A stretch of 64,000 nucleotides of DNA from Malus domestica (GCF_042453785.1 NC_091676.1:1991501-2055500), one strand, 5' to 3'; positions 23,806-36,010 are shown, counted from the stretch's first letter. Program-made: numbers and translations. The notes: generated from the sequence alone by a model not told the origin.

Positions 23806-24780
23806 ATAATTAATCAATAATAGTAGAAGGTTTGTTGCTAGGGTTGCCTATGCCATAAGACAGTCGATTAGCTCAAGCCCTGCCCCTAATCCCTATGGTT
23901 ATAAAGCAATAAAAACGGCTTGATTCATGCACTCCAAATATAAAATTTGACATTAGCCTGCATCAAGATGAATTTCTCGTCGATTAATTTGGAAAATTAT
24001 GTAAAAGTAAAACCTATTAAAATTTATAATTAATTAATATTAGAAAACGTATCATATATGCATAGATTAATGCCGTTTATTGTCGGTGTAATATCACTAG
24101 GGTTCCAATGTTAATTCAGAATTTGTAACGAGTTCTTTTGAGCATATATATTTCCATTGATTTTTCATAAAATTTTCGCTTTTTACAGTTCAATGAATTT
24201 GTGATCTTGTCTAATGTAAGAAAGTCAAATGCTAACTTGGCTTGACCTTGACAACATTGAGCTGTTGCCGGCTGATTTAATTAGCTTAATTTGCTTAAAA
24301 TATAAAAGAAGTAACCAGAAATTTGCTTAAAATATTCCTTTTGTAAATAATCATTTCCTTTAATTAAATATTAGTATTTCAACAGGTCATTCGATTGGAA
24401 AGGAGGGGTTTTTCTTTAATCTTTATTTTGTATGGATTCCTTAATTTAACCAACGAATGACGTGCAGCCACATGGACCGCTTCATTAGAAGAAGAACATG
24501 CTGCCAAGTGCCAAGCGACATATTGACAGCATTACTAAATAATCTCATCAAGAACATATTAGAAGTCTATAAGCATGGGAGGGACTTGTGATTAACCATA
24601 CGTCCATGCTTTAAGCCAATATTAGAGTTTTGATTTCTTGTATTAACTTATTAATTAAACCATCGAGTATCACGTAGCTTTGTAGATCTTTCGATGTAAA
24701 TGAAGAGGTATGGGCGGCTCAATTGCTTCATGAATTCATTGATCAACAATGTGTTACAAGTCGTCGCCTTTACAACCTCT
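23806..24780. other. Intergenic, nothing recognised
   Basis: AT-rich sequence with no supported gene on either strand. Confidence 0.45.
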
Positions 24781-24799
24781 AAAATTAATGTATGTATGA

Positions 24800-25105
24800 A
24801 GAAAGTTAAGGTTACACCATAAATTCAATTGGCAATTAAGGGAGTAGCTCCTGCAAGGTTTCTCTTTTTACTGATGTGAGACTCTTTAGCCTTCATGTTA
24901 TCACACGCTCCCTCAAGTGGAGGACACAAATTGGGTGACATGGATCACGTGTGGCGGATGGGCTTCACATGTGAGTCAACATGCTCTAATACCAAGAAGA
25001 AAGTTGAGGATCTACCATAAAATCAATTGGCAGTATCCTAACTTATAAGCTCTTACAAGGTTTCTCATTTCACCGATGTGAGACTTTTTAACTTTCATAT
25101 CCTAA
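24800..25105. repeat. Pair of related direct repeats (dispersed plant repeat)
   Basis: A block containing TCAATTGGCA, CAAGGTTTCTC and GATGTGAGAC at 24805-24895 recurs at 25008-25092. A more distant relative is near 29815-30020. Such ...CGATGTGAGACT... blocks are common in plant retroelement termini and derived repeats (recollection). No ends were defined. Confidence 0.45.
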
Positions 25106-25235
25106 CTTATTTCGAATTCTTTTAACCACCAAAACAAAAGAGTAAATAAGAAATCCAGAGAGACGATGACACAAAATGCGTGGTTAACACACATAAATTC
25201 ATAGTGTGTGTGTCCTTATCTTCATATTTGAATAT

Positions 25236-25384
25236 GGGGTGTGCTATCCACACACTCATTTTTACTTTTCACACACCCCTTGTTAATTTATGTCCGTTGA
25301 TCTTCTTTATTTCATCCGATCCGACGGCCGAAAATTAAAAAAAATGTGTGAGAAGTAAAAAGAAGTGTGTGGATATCACACCCC
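25236..25384. mobile_element. 149-bp MITE with perfect 9-bp target duplication
   Basis: Ends GGGGTGTGCTATCCACACAC and GTGTGTGGATATCACACCCC are inverted copies. TTTGAATAT flanks it at 25227-25235 and 25385-25393. The interior has GTCCGTTGAT and GATCCGACGGC, shared with the element at 26691. Mutator-type MITE. Confidence 0.88.
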
Positions 25385-25601
25385 TTTGAATATATATGAG
25401 AAACAAAAATTCCTCTATCCACATATAAAGATTTTATGTCTGTGTGTGTATAATATATTGTCACTAGCTAATTGCCGATACAGGTATTTATCTAGCTATA
25501 TATTTTTTTGGGAAAAATATATGTCTTCTTTCAATTTGTTGGGCATAATTGTTGTTTTAATCTTCTCATAGGTCAAAGATTGATTCAACAATAATATTTT
25601 G

Positions 25602-25755
25602 AAAGGAAAACTAATAAAAATAGTTTGAACACTTTGAGTTTTAATGATAAAAACAAAATAAAAGGTAAACTGAATAGTACCATAATTAACTTTTTAGTGT
25701 AAAAATATGATTTTTTGTTATAATAAACAGTATCGAAAGCTTTTCGTTAAATGTT
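25602..25755. repeat. Single arm of the 16.1-kb MITE family
   Basis: Matches the right arm of the palindromic MITE at 16148-16445 (AGTTTTAATGATAAAAACAA, TTTTTTGTTATAATAAACAG). The partner arm is missing here. Confidence 0.6.
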
Positions 25756-25759
25756 GATA

Positions 25760-26110
25760 TTTTGAAATGTTTAAAACATCTTCGTGGTCTGTTTTGGTTG
25801 TGTCTTGGACGGTCATTGGTTGTATCATTCATATATATCATATCTCTCAGACCTGACTCGAACTTAGACAAAAATGGATTTGCTGATTTGTTCTTCGTGG
25901 TTATCCACAATTCCACAAATATTATTGAATCCAGAAAACGACTAACAATAATGATCAGGTAGTACTCGTTCTGTCAATCTATCAGTCTATATATATGCTA
26001 ACTGTATTTTACACGACCACGCATCTATGTTTCTGTCTTGAATTGATATGTGTGTGTGTGGTTACTGTGATATGCTATATCTGTAACGCATGGACACAAA
26101 TACTTGCAAA
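25760..26110. other. Intergenic, nothing recognised
   Basis: AT-rich with short TA and TG runs; no gene seen. Confidence 0.4.
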
Positions 26111-26116
26111 AGTGGT

Positions 26117-26577
26117 ACCTAAATTCAGTGACGGATCCAGGAAATAATATTAAGGGATCAACAAGAATAGTTCCCGTAGCGCACAAATTTTTTTATACCA
26201 GAAATAGCATGCATATCGTCATTTCATCGAGTCTTGGTAGGCCTGAAGTTATTTGGAAAGGCATACTGCACACCTGTTAATGCTTCATTTGCGAGGGTAA
26301 CTCACATATTCCGAGACTGCTCCTATATGAATACTCAACAAAGAAACAAATTAATAGTGTTTGATATCATTGCATCCCATTAATATATTTGTCCAAAAAT
26401 GATGATGTTGAAGGGCGTATATGAAGCCAACTCTAATCTTCAAAAGAGCAGCACCTAAGGTATCTAGGGACATTCACTGAAATTCGGAGGGTTAGCACCC
26501 AAAATATCCATAGACGTTCACCAAAATTCGGAGGATCAGCTGACCCCCCTGCCCCTCAATGCATCCGCCATTGCCTG
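26117..26577. mobile_element. TIR element candidate with GGATCC-type ends
   Basis: The left end (AGTGACGGATCCAGG) and the reverse complement of the right end (GGCAATGGCGGATGCATTG) are similar, and both are followed by runs typical of plant elements that start with CAGTGGCGGATCCAGG. Internal ATTCGGAGG recurs twice. Boundaries are approximate. Confidence 0.4.
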
Positions 26578-26690
26578 AATTATATATACAAATGAAAAGA
26601 GAGAGAGAAAAAAGGAATGTGAACATGGATGCATAAAACATCAATCATACACGCGGTAACAAATACGACTTACAAGATGGTAAAATGATT

Positions 26691-26837
26691 GGAGTGTGCT
26701 ATTCACACACCCATTTTTACTTCTTATACATCCCTTATTAATTTCTGTCCGTTGATATTCTTCAATTCATCTGATCCGACGGCTGAAAACCAAAAAAATG
26801 TGAGAGAAGTAAAAAGAAATGTGTGGATATCACATCC
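26691..26837. mobile_element. MITE of the 25.2-kb family (147 bp)
   Basis: Same orientation and layout as 25236-25384: GGAGTGTGCTATTCACACAC at the left, GTGTGGATATCACATCC at the right, and GTCCGTTGAT in the middle. Flanks AAAATGATT (26682-26690) and CAAATGATT (26838-26846) match at 8 of 9 positions. Confidence 0.8.
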
Positions 26838-26849
26838 CAAATGATTTCT

Positions 26850-28410
26850 TACTCATCTTCTTAATTTTTCTGACTTATCTGACGAAAAAGAAGAACAAAA
26901 ATTATTTGTAACTTTTCAGCATGTCTATGCATATGGAGAAAGAAACTATATTCAATATTATTTGGTTTGAAGGGAAATATATGAGGAATGCAATCAGTGG
27001 GAGTGGCGGATATTAATTTAAAATGCATAATTAATAGTTTGTGTGACAGTGAGGACAGAGGATTAGCTTGGTCATTTGATGAAGAAATCTTTGAGTTTCT
27101 AAGTCAGATATGTATATATTCGCAGATGCATGTATTTGGGCTCAACCTCAAACGAATATCCAATCCATCACCTGCAGCCATTGTTACCAGCCTCTCTAGT
27201 GCCTGTGTTCAGGCAAGGCAATTACAATGAGCCATTCGTTTTCAACAGATTAATTCACACTCAACCTGCTAATGATCAGCAAAATAAAAATTGTAAATTT
27301 TACATAGATGTGAGTTATATCAGTTTGTTAGGACAATATACTCGCTCCTTTGTTCCTGCGTTTAAATACCATTAGAATAATTTAAAATCTCGACTTCTCC
27401 AACTCCCACTTAAAATTAATGGTTATCTTATGTAAGTATATAATTGCAAAAGAAATTTAAATGGACCGTGGTATTGTTTACAAGTTTTTTTATTTTATTT
27501 TTTTGGGGGGGTCAGAGGGTGTTATTTTTTACAAGTTCGATTCAACCCTCTGTTTTAAAGTTTAATTTTTTTTTTAAACAAATTAAAGTCTTAATTTTTT
27601 GTTAGGCAACTTGTAAGGAACAACTAACATGCACGATACATATATACGCGTGCACACACACTCAAATGGACAAACTATTTGCTTTAATCTCCATCAGCCA
27701 ACAGTATCCTGAGATCGGAGTTAGAGTACCGCACACTCAACCTAAGGTAAAAACTGCAACTAACAATATCTTGAAGATCGCATCTTATATATCATGGTAT
27801 ATCAAATGTGCTCATAATTGGTTTGCTTACCTACGTATATTATTGTTCCTTTATTTGATTAATTTGGTAATTAACATATAGTTGCTTCCTTTTATAAGGT
27901 ATTAATTAGTAATACTTGTTAAGTGATTAACACTTTATAGGAAGTGTATGATGACTATTTGTACTCTTTTCTCAATATCATATTCAAAACATGAACTCCT
28001 CAAACCTCCTCCTCCTCCCACTACTCTAATAATGGTTTAAAATATGTGTTGGTGTGGCTCTATATATTTATAAAATGAAAACTCTGTGAACGTGATATCC
28101 ACTTACATCATTGGATATAAAAGTTGCTAGATGGAGAGTGGACACACATAATCACATCCCCACAGATAGAATCGTGGATCATTTATCAAAGAAAATGCGA
28201 GGGGAGGGTGATCATATTTTAAAGATAGTTGGATACCTTCTTTAATTATATATAAACAAGGAATTCAACCATCAATTAAGTGTCACATTATGTGATTTAC
28301 AAATATATTCAAATAGATAATCTCTCTAGTATCACCCTCAATAAAATTACAACGTTAGGCTTGGAACTGAGAAGTTATTTTCTCAACTAGCGAGCTAGCT
28401 ACTGCATGTT
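26850..28410. other. Intergenic, nothing recognised
   Basis: AT-rich DNA with short open frames of unremarkable composition; none has a motif or codon pattern that I can support. Confidence 0.4.
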
Positions 28411-28411
28411 A

Positions 28412-29246
28412 AGGCCATCTCCAACCGAGCCTACCAAATGGTTATAGGCCAAAACATAACCCGTTTTGACACAAAACCCATCTCCAATGGAGGGCTGGGC
28501 CAGAAAAATATGCGACCCACTAGGCCAAAATATAGCCAAATGGCCAGAGGGCTAGGCAAGCATAGCCAACCCTAAAAGTTGGTACCAATTGTGTTGCTAG
28601 CTGACATCAAGTAGCCTTTTTTTCTTTTCTTTTTTAAGAAGAAATTTAAAAAAAGAATTAAAAATTCTAATTTTTCCCTATAAATACCTAAGCCATATCT
28701 ACACCATCTCCAATGGAGGGCTGCGCCAAAAAAATATGGGACCCACCAGACCAAAATATAGCCAAATGGCTAGAGGGCTGGGCATAGCCAGTTAGCCAGC
28801 CTTGAAAGTTGGTACCAACTGTGCTACTAGCTGACGTCATGTAGCCTTTTTTTTTATAAGACGAAATTAAAAAAAATTAAAAATTCTAATTTTTCCTACA
28901 AATACCTAAGTCATTTATACACCATTTTCATCAGTCCATACTATCTTACCTCATTTTAATGTCCAAAATTGTTAACATGCAAGTAAAATTAAAATATTTG
29001 ATAACATGAAACTTAAAACAACATTTAGCGACAAGTGACCCTCAAAATATGTCTAAAAATCTTATTTTAATATGATAGTTTAATTTAATTAACCGATAAA
29101 ATTAAAGCACAAACTGAAAAATTAGCCCCCTTATGTTGGAGATTGTATATAAATATGGTATGACACTGTTTATTGAAAAAATAATTTCTTGCAGAACCAT
29201 AATCTAAACGGAGCCTAAATATAACTCTTTCGATTGGAGATGTCCT
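28412..29246. mobile_element. DNA-transposon-like element with internal tandem duplication
   Basis: Ends AGGCCATCTCCAACCGA and (reverse complement of the right) AGGACATCTCCAATCGA match at 15 of 17 positions. Inside, a block of about 217 bp starting near CCATCTCCAATGGAGGGCTG (28486) is repeated from 28703 with moderate divergence, including TTGGTACCAA and CTAGCTGAC. No transposase frame is visible. The superfamily is unclear; Harbinger- and hAT-type ends of this style both exist in plants. Confidence 0.55.
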
Positions 29247-29249
29247 AAA

Positions 29250-31405
29250 CCCTCACTGCCCCCCTCCTCACAACAACAACAACAACAACAAAAACCGAGA
29301 GTAGTCTCATTATTGTATTTACATGACAACGACAACGTTGAGCTACTTAGCCATCCATGTCAAGATTGGGGGACAATCAGTACATAATATAGTCAACAAT
29401 CTCAATCGTAGACCCCACAATATATTTCCCAAAGTCTTTTGATTCTTGAGTATGTTTTGTAATTAATAAAACATTTGAGATTATTCAGTATATATTTGAA
29501 TATAATGAAAACTTTGTAGTTTAAGTTATTAAGAACTTTTACTTAAGGATTTTATCAAAAAAAAAGAGTAAAAGAACTAGTTGATGGTTTGATTATAACA
29601 GTTTGCCCTTTCAGGGGGCATGAAAGATTCACAAAGGCGTTAGCCTTCCCTGGCCACAATTGTGTAATTCACTAGTGTTAGGAATGGAAGCTAGGATGTA
29701 CCGTATCGAATATGGACCTGATATTCGTTTTCAACCACTAGCCTACCATTTATGTAAAAAAAAAAAAAAAAATGACTAATATAATATTTCTTTCTAAAAG
29801 AAGTTATAGTTGCAACATAAACTCAATTAGCAATAAAAGTGGTAGTTCGACTCTTTATAAAGATCCCTTTAACTTTTCTATATGGGATAACATCTCCACA
29901 TTCTCACACGGTCATTCACGTGTATGGTACTATGAAGGAAGTTGAGTTTCTACTACAAAACTAATTGATAATTGCAACTACTGTAAATACGTTCGGATGT
30001 GAGACAATACTTCACATACTCACACTTTCAACCTCGATATCAATGCCCAAAAGCTTAAGCTCAACTTTATACTACGAGTTAGTTATAAATTATAGTTATT
30101 CGTGTTGAGAGTATGAATATTACATCGGAATACTGATTGAATTCAAAACTGTGTTGAGCGTTTTCAATTTCGTGTCTATGAAGTTTCTTGCCCCTTTACA
30201 AGAATCTAGCGCGCATCCAATGGTACCCAACTAACCTACATACCACATTGTTGTCCTTTGAACAAATTAAGGTCATTTACAAAACAAAAATGAGAAGAAC
30301 AAATTAAGCGGAATGAGGAAATTAAGACCTTGAACACTCACATCACAAAAGAGATATATAACTAACATGGGAAGATTACCAAAATGGGACTGTTAGTTCT
30401 TCCATCTGTTCGAACGTACTCCATATTGAATGGCAGATATGGGTCGATATCAGGCATCAACATATATATCAACGATAAATGTACAAAATGCATCATGTGT
30501 ACTATTTAGTTTTCTGTCTAATAATATATGAGTAATTCTAGGTAAACCAAATTTATAGACTGAATTTATAAACTAAATGATGTGTTAACAATAATAAATA
30601 AACATGTTAATCAATATTGAAGTAATAATTCAATTATTAACTTCCATGTCATATATGTATGTATGTATTTCAAATACATGTACATTTCGAGATCTACTAT
30701 TGGTCGGTAGCGGGGTGCGCATGCAACTACCTACTGAAAGTGAACGTCTGAAAGTACTAAAACGCAAGTTAGACGCACACTATCCAGTAATTTCTCTACT
30801 GCCCTGGTCCTGGATCTGTCTCCTTTGAATGTTCGGTATTTTAACTCTTTTTATATCCAGCAGCTAAATCTGAACGCATACCAACATCTATTAAATGTAT
30901 CAAACATATATCTGTGTGTGTGTATCTCTGTGCGTGCGCGCGCGTGATGTATCAATCTTCATATTCTAACTTTTGGTTCCCCTCTAACGTATTCCAACTC
31001 AATTGGATTACCATAACACAACAACGTGTCATTAATAATTGACAATACCGGACTAACTAGTGGCACATTATGTGGCTGAAACCACCACATCAACAGGCAT
31101 GGTTATTACTGGCTTAAAGTTTTAGTCTCACCTCACTCTCAACAGAGTTGCTATTAATGTTATCATCTTGGAATGCATATTGAAAGAAACTTTACTATTT
31201 GTTCAGTTTCTCTAGTATGCACACTTGGTGAACCTGATAGAATATATCGAACTCCTTGGCAGTTGGATCCTTACTATTGAATTCTTGACTGCCCACCCTC
31301 TTCGTTTGATGCAATGTCATACACCAGAGCATAATAGAATCTTCACCATGTGTTTAGTTACCAAATTACAATATATATCTAGACCATATCTTAGCTTGGC
31401 CCAAG
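29250..31405. other. Intergenic, repeat-derived
   Basis: Contains a (CAA)n run near 29270-29290, a poly-A run near 29757-29773, a diverged relative of the 24.8-kb repeat near 29815-30020, and TG/CG dinucleotide runs at 30908-30945. No gene seen. Confidence 0.4.
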
Positions 31406-31415
31406 ATATATAATA

Positions 31416-32780
31416 GAAAAAATTAGGTTCTCATCCCTTATTTTCATATTACATTGATTAAAATCTTATTATTTTTCTATTTTAGATCAAGGTCATTTGA
31501 CTTATTCCATGTCATCATTTTAGTATATAAAATATTACATATCATCATAAATGAAATCTCATCCCTTTTTGCATTTAAGGTAAAATAAACTATATGAGTA
31601 AGTTTAAAACAAGGAAAATCCACTTGAACTCCTCCAATCTTCTTCCCCTATGCACTTCCGGAATATACAACACCCCAAACCCAATTTTCTCCACTTTTTC
31701 TCCACTCTTGAATTGATCCAATGCATATATGGTGAATAAACCTATTGTGCTTAAAATACAAATTAGCATCAATGGTTTTATCGGCTTGTGAGATTTTTGT
31801 GGCATAGGCAAGGCAATGTAGGCATCACTTTCTCAAGGAATCTAGTTGATTCAAACATGCAGAGACTGTAGAGTGAGTGGGCTATGTGAAAACTGTAGCA
31901 TTCTAAAGTCATCTTCATTTGTTCTTTATATTTTTTCTTTTCCTTTTATTATTATATATTAGTCTTGATTATTCAATGTCTGGTTGGCTACACTTTATAT
32001 CCATGGATACGTTTTTAATCTACATGTTTCGTTCTAATATATCTATTGCTATAATATGTTTTGGTTGGTTCAAATTCGTTTTACATAAATATATGGGTGC
32101 AAAGTTTTTGGAGAATATTATGTAAAATGGTTTTTAAGGTTGTTGCATTTTATGTACCCACATATGCATGTCTATAAAACAATGTGGTATGATGTACATT
32201 CTTTTCCTTGAGTTTTTAAATGTACCCATGAGTTTTCTTGTAAATTTGGTATGTACCCATATGCTATTTATGTTATGGGTACATACATTATTTTTGGTCT
32301 AAGTTCATGGGTACATTGCTTTTGTATGTATGAATTCATGGGGTACATTATTTCCCTTAATACTACTCAATAAAATTCACAAAAACATGTGCAGTTTGCA
32401 TGAATTTTTATTGTAGAAATTGTTTTTATTTTTTATTTTTAAGTCTCTTAATTCATGAGATTTGTACATATATGATCCCATAAATTTTATTGAATTTTTA
32501 AAATTTTATATTTCTTTTAGACTAGATCGATTGATTGAATCTCATGATACTAGAATTTTGAATTACATAAATTCTTGGATTTTAATCCCTTAAATGTTGG
32601 ACTGCAATCAATATTTTAAATTACAGTTTATTATTTAAGATATCAAAAAGATGACATGGAAATATAGTAATACTAAAATGTTGCGGTGTACAAAGTCAAA
32701 GGACTTTGATCAAAAAATGAAAAACAATAAGATTTCAATCTAAAAATTGAGTTGACTAGGGACCGGAACCAAAATGACCC
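31416..32780. mobile_element. Non-autonomous Mutator-like element, 1365 bp
   Basis: The terminal segments are inverted over more than 100 bp: left GGTTCTCATCCCTTATTTTC...AAATCTTATTATTTTT...ATGTCATC; right, in reverse complement, GGTTCCGGTCCCTAGTC...AAATCTTATTGTTTTT...ATGTCATC. TATATAATA flanks both sides (31407-31415 and 32781-32789), a perfect 9-bp target duplication. The interior carries scattered ATGTACCCA/TGGGTACAT motifs in both senses but no transposase. Short frames inside (for example 31590-31811 on the minus strand) are treated as chance. Confidence 0.8.
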
Positions 32781-32793
32781 TATATAATAAGTA

Positions 32794-33788
32794 GGCTTTT
32801 TATTCAAAATGGTCCCTGAGATTTACATCATCCATAAGTTTGGTCCCTGAGATTTAAAATCAATAGAAGTAGTCCCTGAGATTGTCCACCATCCATGATT
32901 TTGGTCCTTCCGCTGAAGCTTCTGGCCGAAAGTTTGGGCAATTTTCAAAGTTTCGTAACTCAATCGTTTCTTAACCAAATTCAACCCATAATATATCAAA
33001 ATGAAGATAGGAAAGTATAGAATAAGATTATATCTATTTGGAAGCCCAATGATTGCCGGAGATGGTCAGAAAATAGCCACAAAGTTGACTAGTCTGAGGA
33101 AAAACTGGAAAACTTGCCGGAAACTCGCCGAAAACTGGGTAAACTTTAAACGTTCATAACTTCTTCAATACTCAACAAAATCAAGGGATTCAAAAAAAAA
33201 ATCATACTTCTCAACGAGAAGAAGAGAATGGTACCTTTTTCAACGGCTAACTCGCCGTGGTTTGGCCGAAAAAGGCTCAAAAGTGGCTGTTGAAAAACGA
33301 GTCAGCAACTTTTGAGCCGTTTTCCGGCCAAACCACGGCGATTTAGCCGTTAAAAAAGTATCATTCTATTCTTCTCGTCGAGAAGTATGATTTTTGTTTC
33401 TGAATCACTTAATTTCGTTGAGTATTGAAGAAGTTATGAACATTTAAAGTTTACCTAGTTTCCGGTGAGTTTTTCAGTTTTCCCTCGGACCAGTCAATTT
33501 TGAGGCTTTTTTCTGACCATCTCTGGCAACCATTGGACTTTCAAATAGATATAATCTTATTCTATACTTTCCTATCTTCATTTTGATATATTACGGGTCG
33601 AATTTGGTTAAGAAACGATTGAGTTACGAAGCTTTGAAAATTGCCCAAACTTCTAGCCAAAAACTTCAGTGGAAGGACCAAAATCATGGATGGTGGACAA
33701 TCTCAGGGACTACTTCTATTGATTTTAAATCTCAGGGACCAAACTTATGGATGATGCAAATCTCAGGGACCATTTTGAATAAAAAGCC
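32794..33788. mobile_element. Giant foldback element, copy 2 (995 bp)
   Basis: Same family as 16753-17717: nearly the full length folds into two arms of about 490 bp. Ends are GGCTTTTTATTCAAAATGG and its inverted copy. TAATAAGTA flanks it exactly at 32785-32793 and 33789-33797. The first four bases beyond the arms differ from copies 1 and 3, so the terminal sequence varies within the family. Its target site overlaps the right target duplication of the adjacent 1365-bp element. Confidence 0.9.
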
Positions 33789-33797
33789 TAATAAGTA

Positions 33798-34538
33798 TTC
33801 TACTTATGCATAGTTGCTGTAAAAGATAGCATTCTAAGGCGAAACTGGCACTTTCTGCAGTTCTTTTTACAGGATCTAAAATTTGGTGGGGTGCAATCAC
33901 TTTCTTTGGATCCTAGCTAGTTATAAGAGAATAATCAATTAGGAGAATAACCAATAATTAATTATGGGAAGGAACTACTGATTAAACCCAATTTCAAACA
34001 AGATTCAATGAAATAAAGATATATCAAAGCTAGAAATACTGTAATTAAATGGAATATTCGGATGTTCATGTTCACAAATTTACATAGCTAATACATTTAT
34101 TAATCACTTACCCAACTTTATGATAAATAAATTGGCTAATCTATCTAGCCAGCATCTCCGATCAAGTAAATATGCTTTCTTGTTGATACGTTCAGCTTCA
34201 GCCATCATCATCTGTTGCAAAGCCTTGTTATAAACTGATAGATTATCTTCAAGTCCAATGATACCGAGCAACTGCAAGCCAACATTGTGAGATGCATGCA
34301 AGAGAGATTCTTGGAAGTACATTTGTCGCTCTTTTAAGGAACTGCATTGTAATTTTGGATCTCACGCTGACTTTCCAAGATATGCATCTTGCATTTTTAC
34401 CCAGATAAGTAGGTTCTACAAAATTAGACCCTTTATATATCTCCAATTGATCAATATAATTAATTTCAATTTCATAAGCCATTTCTGCTAAAATTAATGC
34501 TTGTGGAAACCTTCCGATCCACATGAACGAAAATTCGA
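33798..34538. other. Intergenic, 3' side of the MYB gene
   Basis: No supported gene. A minus-strand frame at 34104-34322 and another at 34249-34524 have no recognisable motif. The part next to 34538 should hold the MYB 3' UTR. Confidence 0.35.
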
Positions 34539-36010
34539 TTATCTGAAGAGAGGAAGGATGGTAGATGAAGCAAATTCTGATGACTTCTTTGACACTTTAG
34601 ACTCGAAATTTTGCTCCTCCTTGAGGTTATCAGGAACTGGATTAGACCAAGGAGCAGTTATCGTGAGGTCTAGGTTTAAATCAGGCAGCCGGCCACAAGA
34701 ATCATCCTCTAAGCAACTTGTACCGTCCGATTCATGGTCACAATTATTATTACCACCGGATCTTGCTTGCTGCTGATAATTGGTAGGGTTTTTTAAAGCT
34801 TCAGACAATGTTGCAGTGCTACTGACAGTTTGTGAATTTTGATGATGAAGACGAGGGAGATTGACGTTGTTCGGTCGATGATTATTTGGATCTATACCCA
34901 TGTTCATAAGCTTTCTTCTCAAATGAGAGTTCCAGTAGTTTTTCACTTCATTGTCTGTACGTCCTGGCAATCTCCCAGCAATCAATGACCACCTAAAAAA
35001 ATTAGCTAAATAGTTAAATTAATTAGTTTACACCAACAAATCTGTAAACTCTACTTATTTATGCATGGTGCAATTGCATACAGTAATAATTGATTATTCT
35101 TATTGGATCATTTGTCATAAGAAATAAAAGACAACGGGGGATAACTAAAATTCACACACTTTTCTTTTATCCTCATGCATACCCAATTTAATTTAGCACT
35201 TGGATTTAATGAAGTAAAAAAGAATTAATTGATAGAATTAAACAGAGATGTGTAGAGGAGAAATATTGTGTGTATAAATCAGTTCTCTTGAAAGAATTAG
35301 CTAGTAAGGACCGGTTGCCCTTGGATAAAGAAAAAAGATAATTCATAGAAATGAACAGAGATATGCAGAAGTAAAAACATGGTGTGTATAAATCAGTTCT
35401 CTCAAAAGAATTGGCTAGCAAGTACCGGTTGCCTAGGAGTGCATGAAGCTTGATGATGAGATCTTCTTCATCTTCAGCAAAGTTGCCTCTTTTAAGGTCT
35501 GGTCGTAGATAGTTTATCCATCTCAGCCTACAACTTTTACCACAACGAAGGAGGCCTGAATCAAATTGCAAAAAGAAGAAAAAAGAAAAAGAGGTGGCAA
35601 TTAATACTCATTAAAGTTCTCTGAAATTAATCAGAAGAAGAAAAGGAACAATTAGCATTTGTTGGCTTAGTTAAAATAGAAAGAAGAGACAGAAAAATAT
35701 TGACGAGGAATGTAAGAAATGAAGGAATTAAAAATGTAAGAAATCAAGGAATTAACTCCTTAATTTGTAAATAGTTTATCTTTCTGATGAATGTTTTTGC
35801 TATGATATTACCAAAAAAGATGTTTATATACATATATATGACTTGTTAATCCAGAAATATACAAGTTCATAGTTAATTACCTGCAGCCTGAGGAAGGGTA
35901 CGCCAACAACCCTCGCCATTTTTACGAATGTATTCAATGAGCTTCAGGTCTTCTTGCTTGGACCAAGCTCCTTTGTTTGTGTCCTGCTTATCGCAGCAGG
36001 GTTTCCTCAT
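34539..36010 (-). CDS. R2R3-MYB repressor, FaMYB1/subgroup-4 type, 237 aa, 3 exons
   Basis: Transcription factor; relatives such as strawberry FaMYB1 repress flavonoid/anthocyanin genes together with bHLH partners (family knowledge). Exons on the minus strand: 36010-35881, 35555-35426, 34992-34539; the 130-bp first and second exons are the standard R2R3-MYB pattern. R2 runs from about residue 12 ([17 protein letters not shown] ... [20 protein letters not shown]) and R3 from about 65 ([20 protein letters not shown] ... [17 protein letters not shown]). R3 has the bHLH-binding signature D-L-x2-K-x3-L-x6-L-x3-R. After it come GIDPNNHR (C1-type motif) and [10 protein letters not shown], an EAR/C2 repression motif. 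The downstream bases 35215-35440 hold a partial duplication of the exon 2/intron 2 junction. Confidence 0.9.
35225..35438. repeat. Tandem duplication across the MYB exon 2 donor site
   Basis: A unit of about 110 bp is present twice, offset 114 bp. Read on the minus strand each copy contains GGCAACCGGT, the end of exon 2 plus its GT, then CTAATTCTTT/CCAATTCTTT and GAGAACTGATTTATACACA. The copy at 35426 is the real junction because it keeps the family frame; the second, at about 35312, lies in intron 2. Confidence 0.8.

Noticed and set aside
26988..27375. Plus-strand frames of about 80 residues
   Set aside because: Overlapping, no motif, composition like the flanking intergenic DNA.
31590..31811. 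Minus-strand 73-residue frame with a hydrophobic stretch, looking like a small secreted peptide
   Set aside because: It lies inside a non-autonomous TIR element with exact 9-bp duplications, and has no recognisable mature peptide motif.
33583..33813. Open frames within the giant foldback copies
   Set aside because: The same sequence is present in inverted orientation in both arms and in three copies with stops at different places; no coding constraint.
34104..34524. Minus-strand frames downstream of the MYB gene
   Set aside because: No recognisable domain, no splice pattern joining them to the MYB, and AT-rich composition; likely 3' flank.
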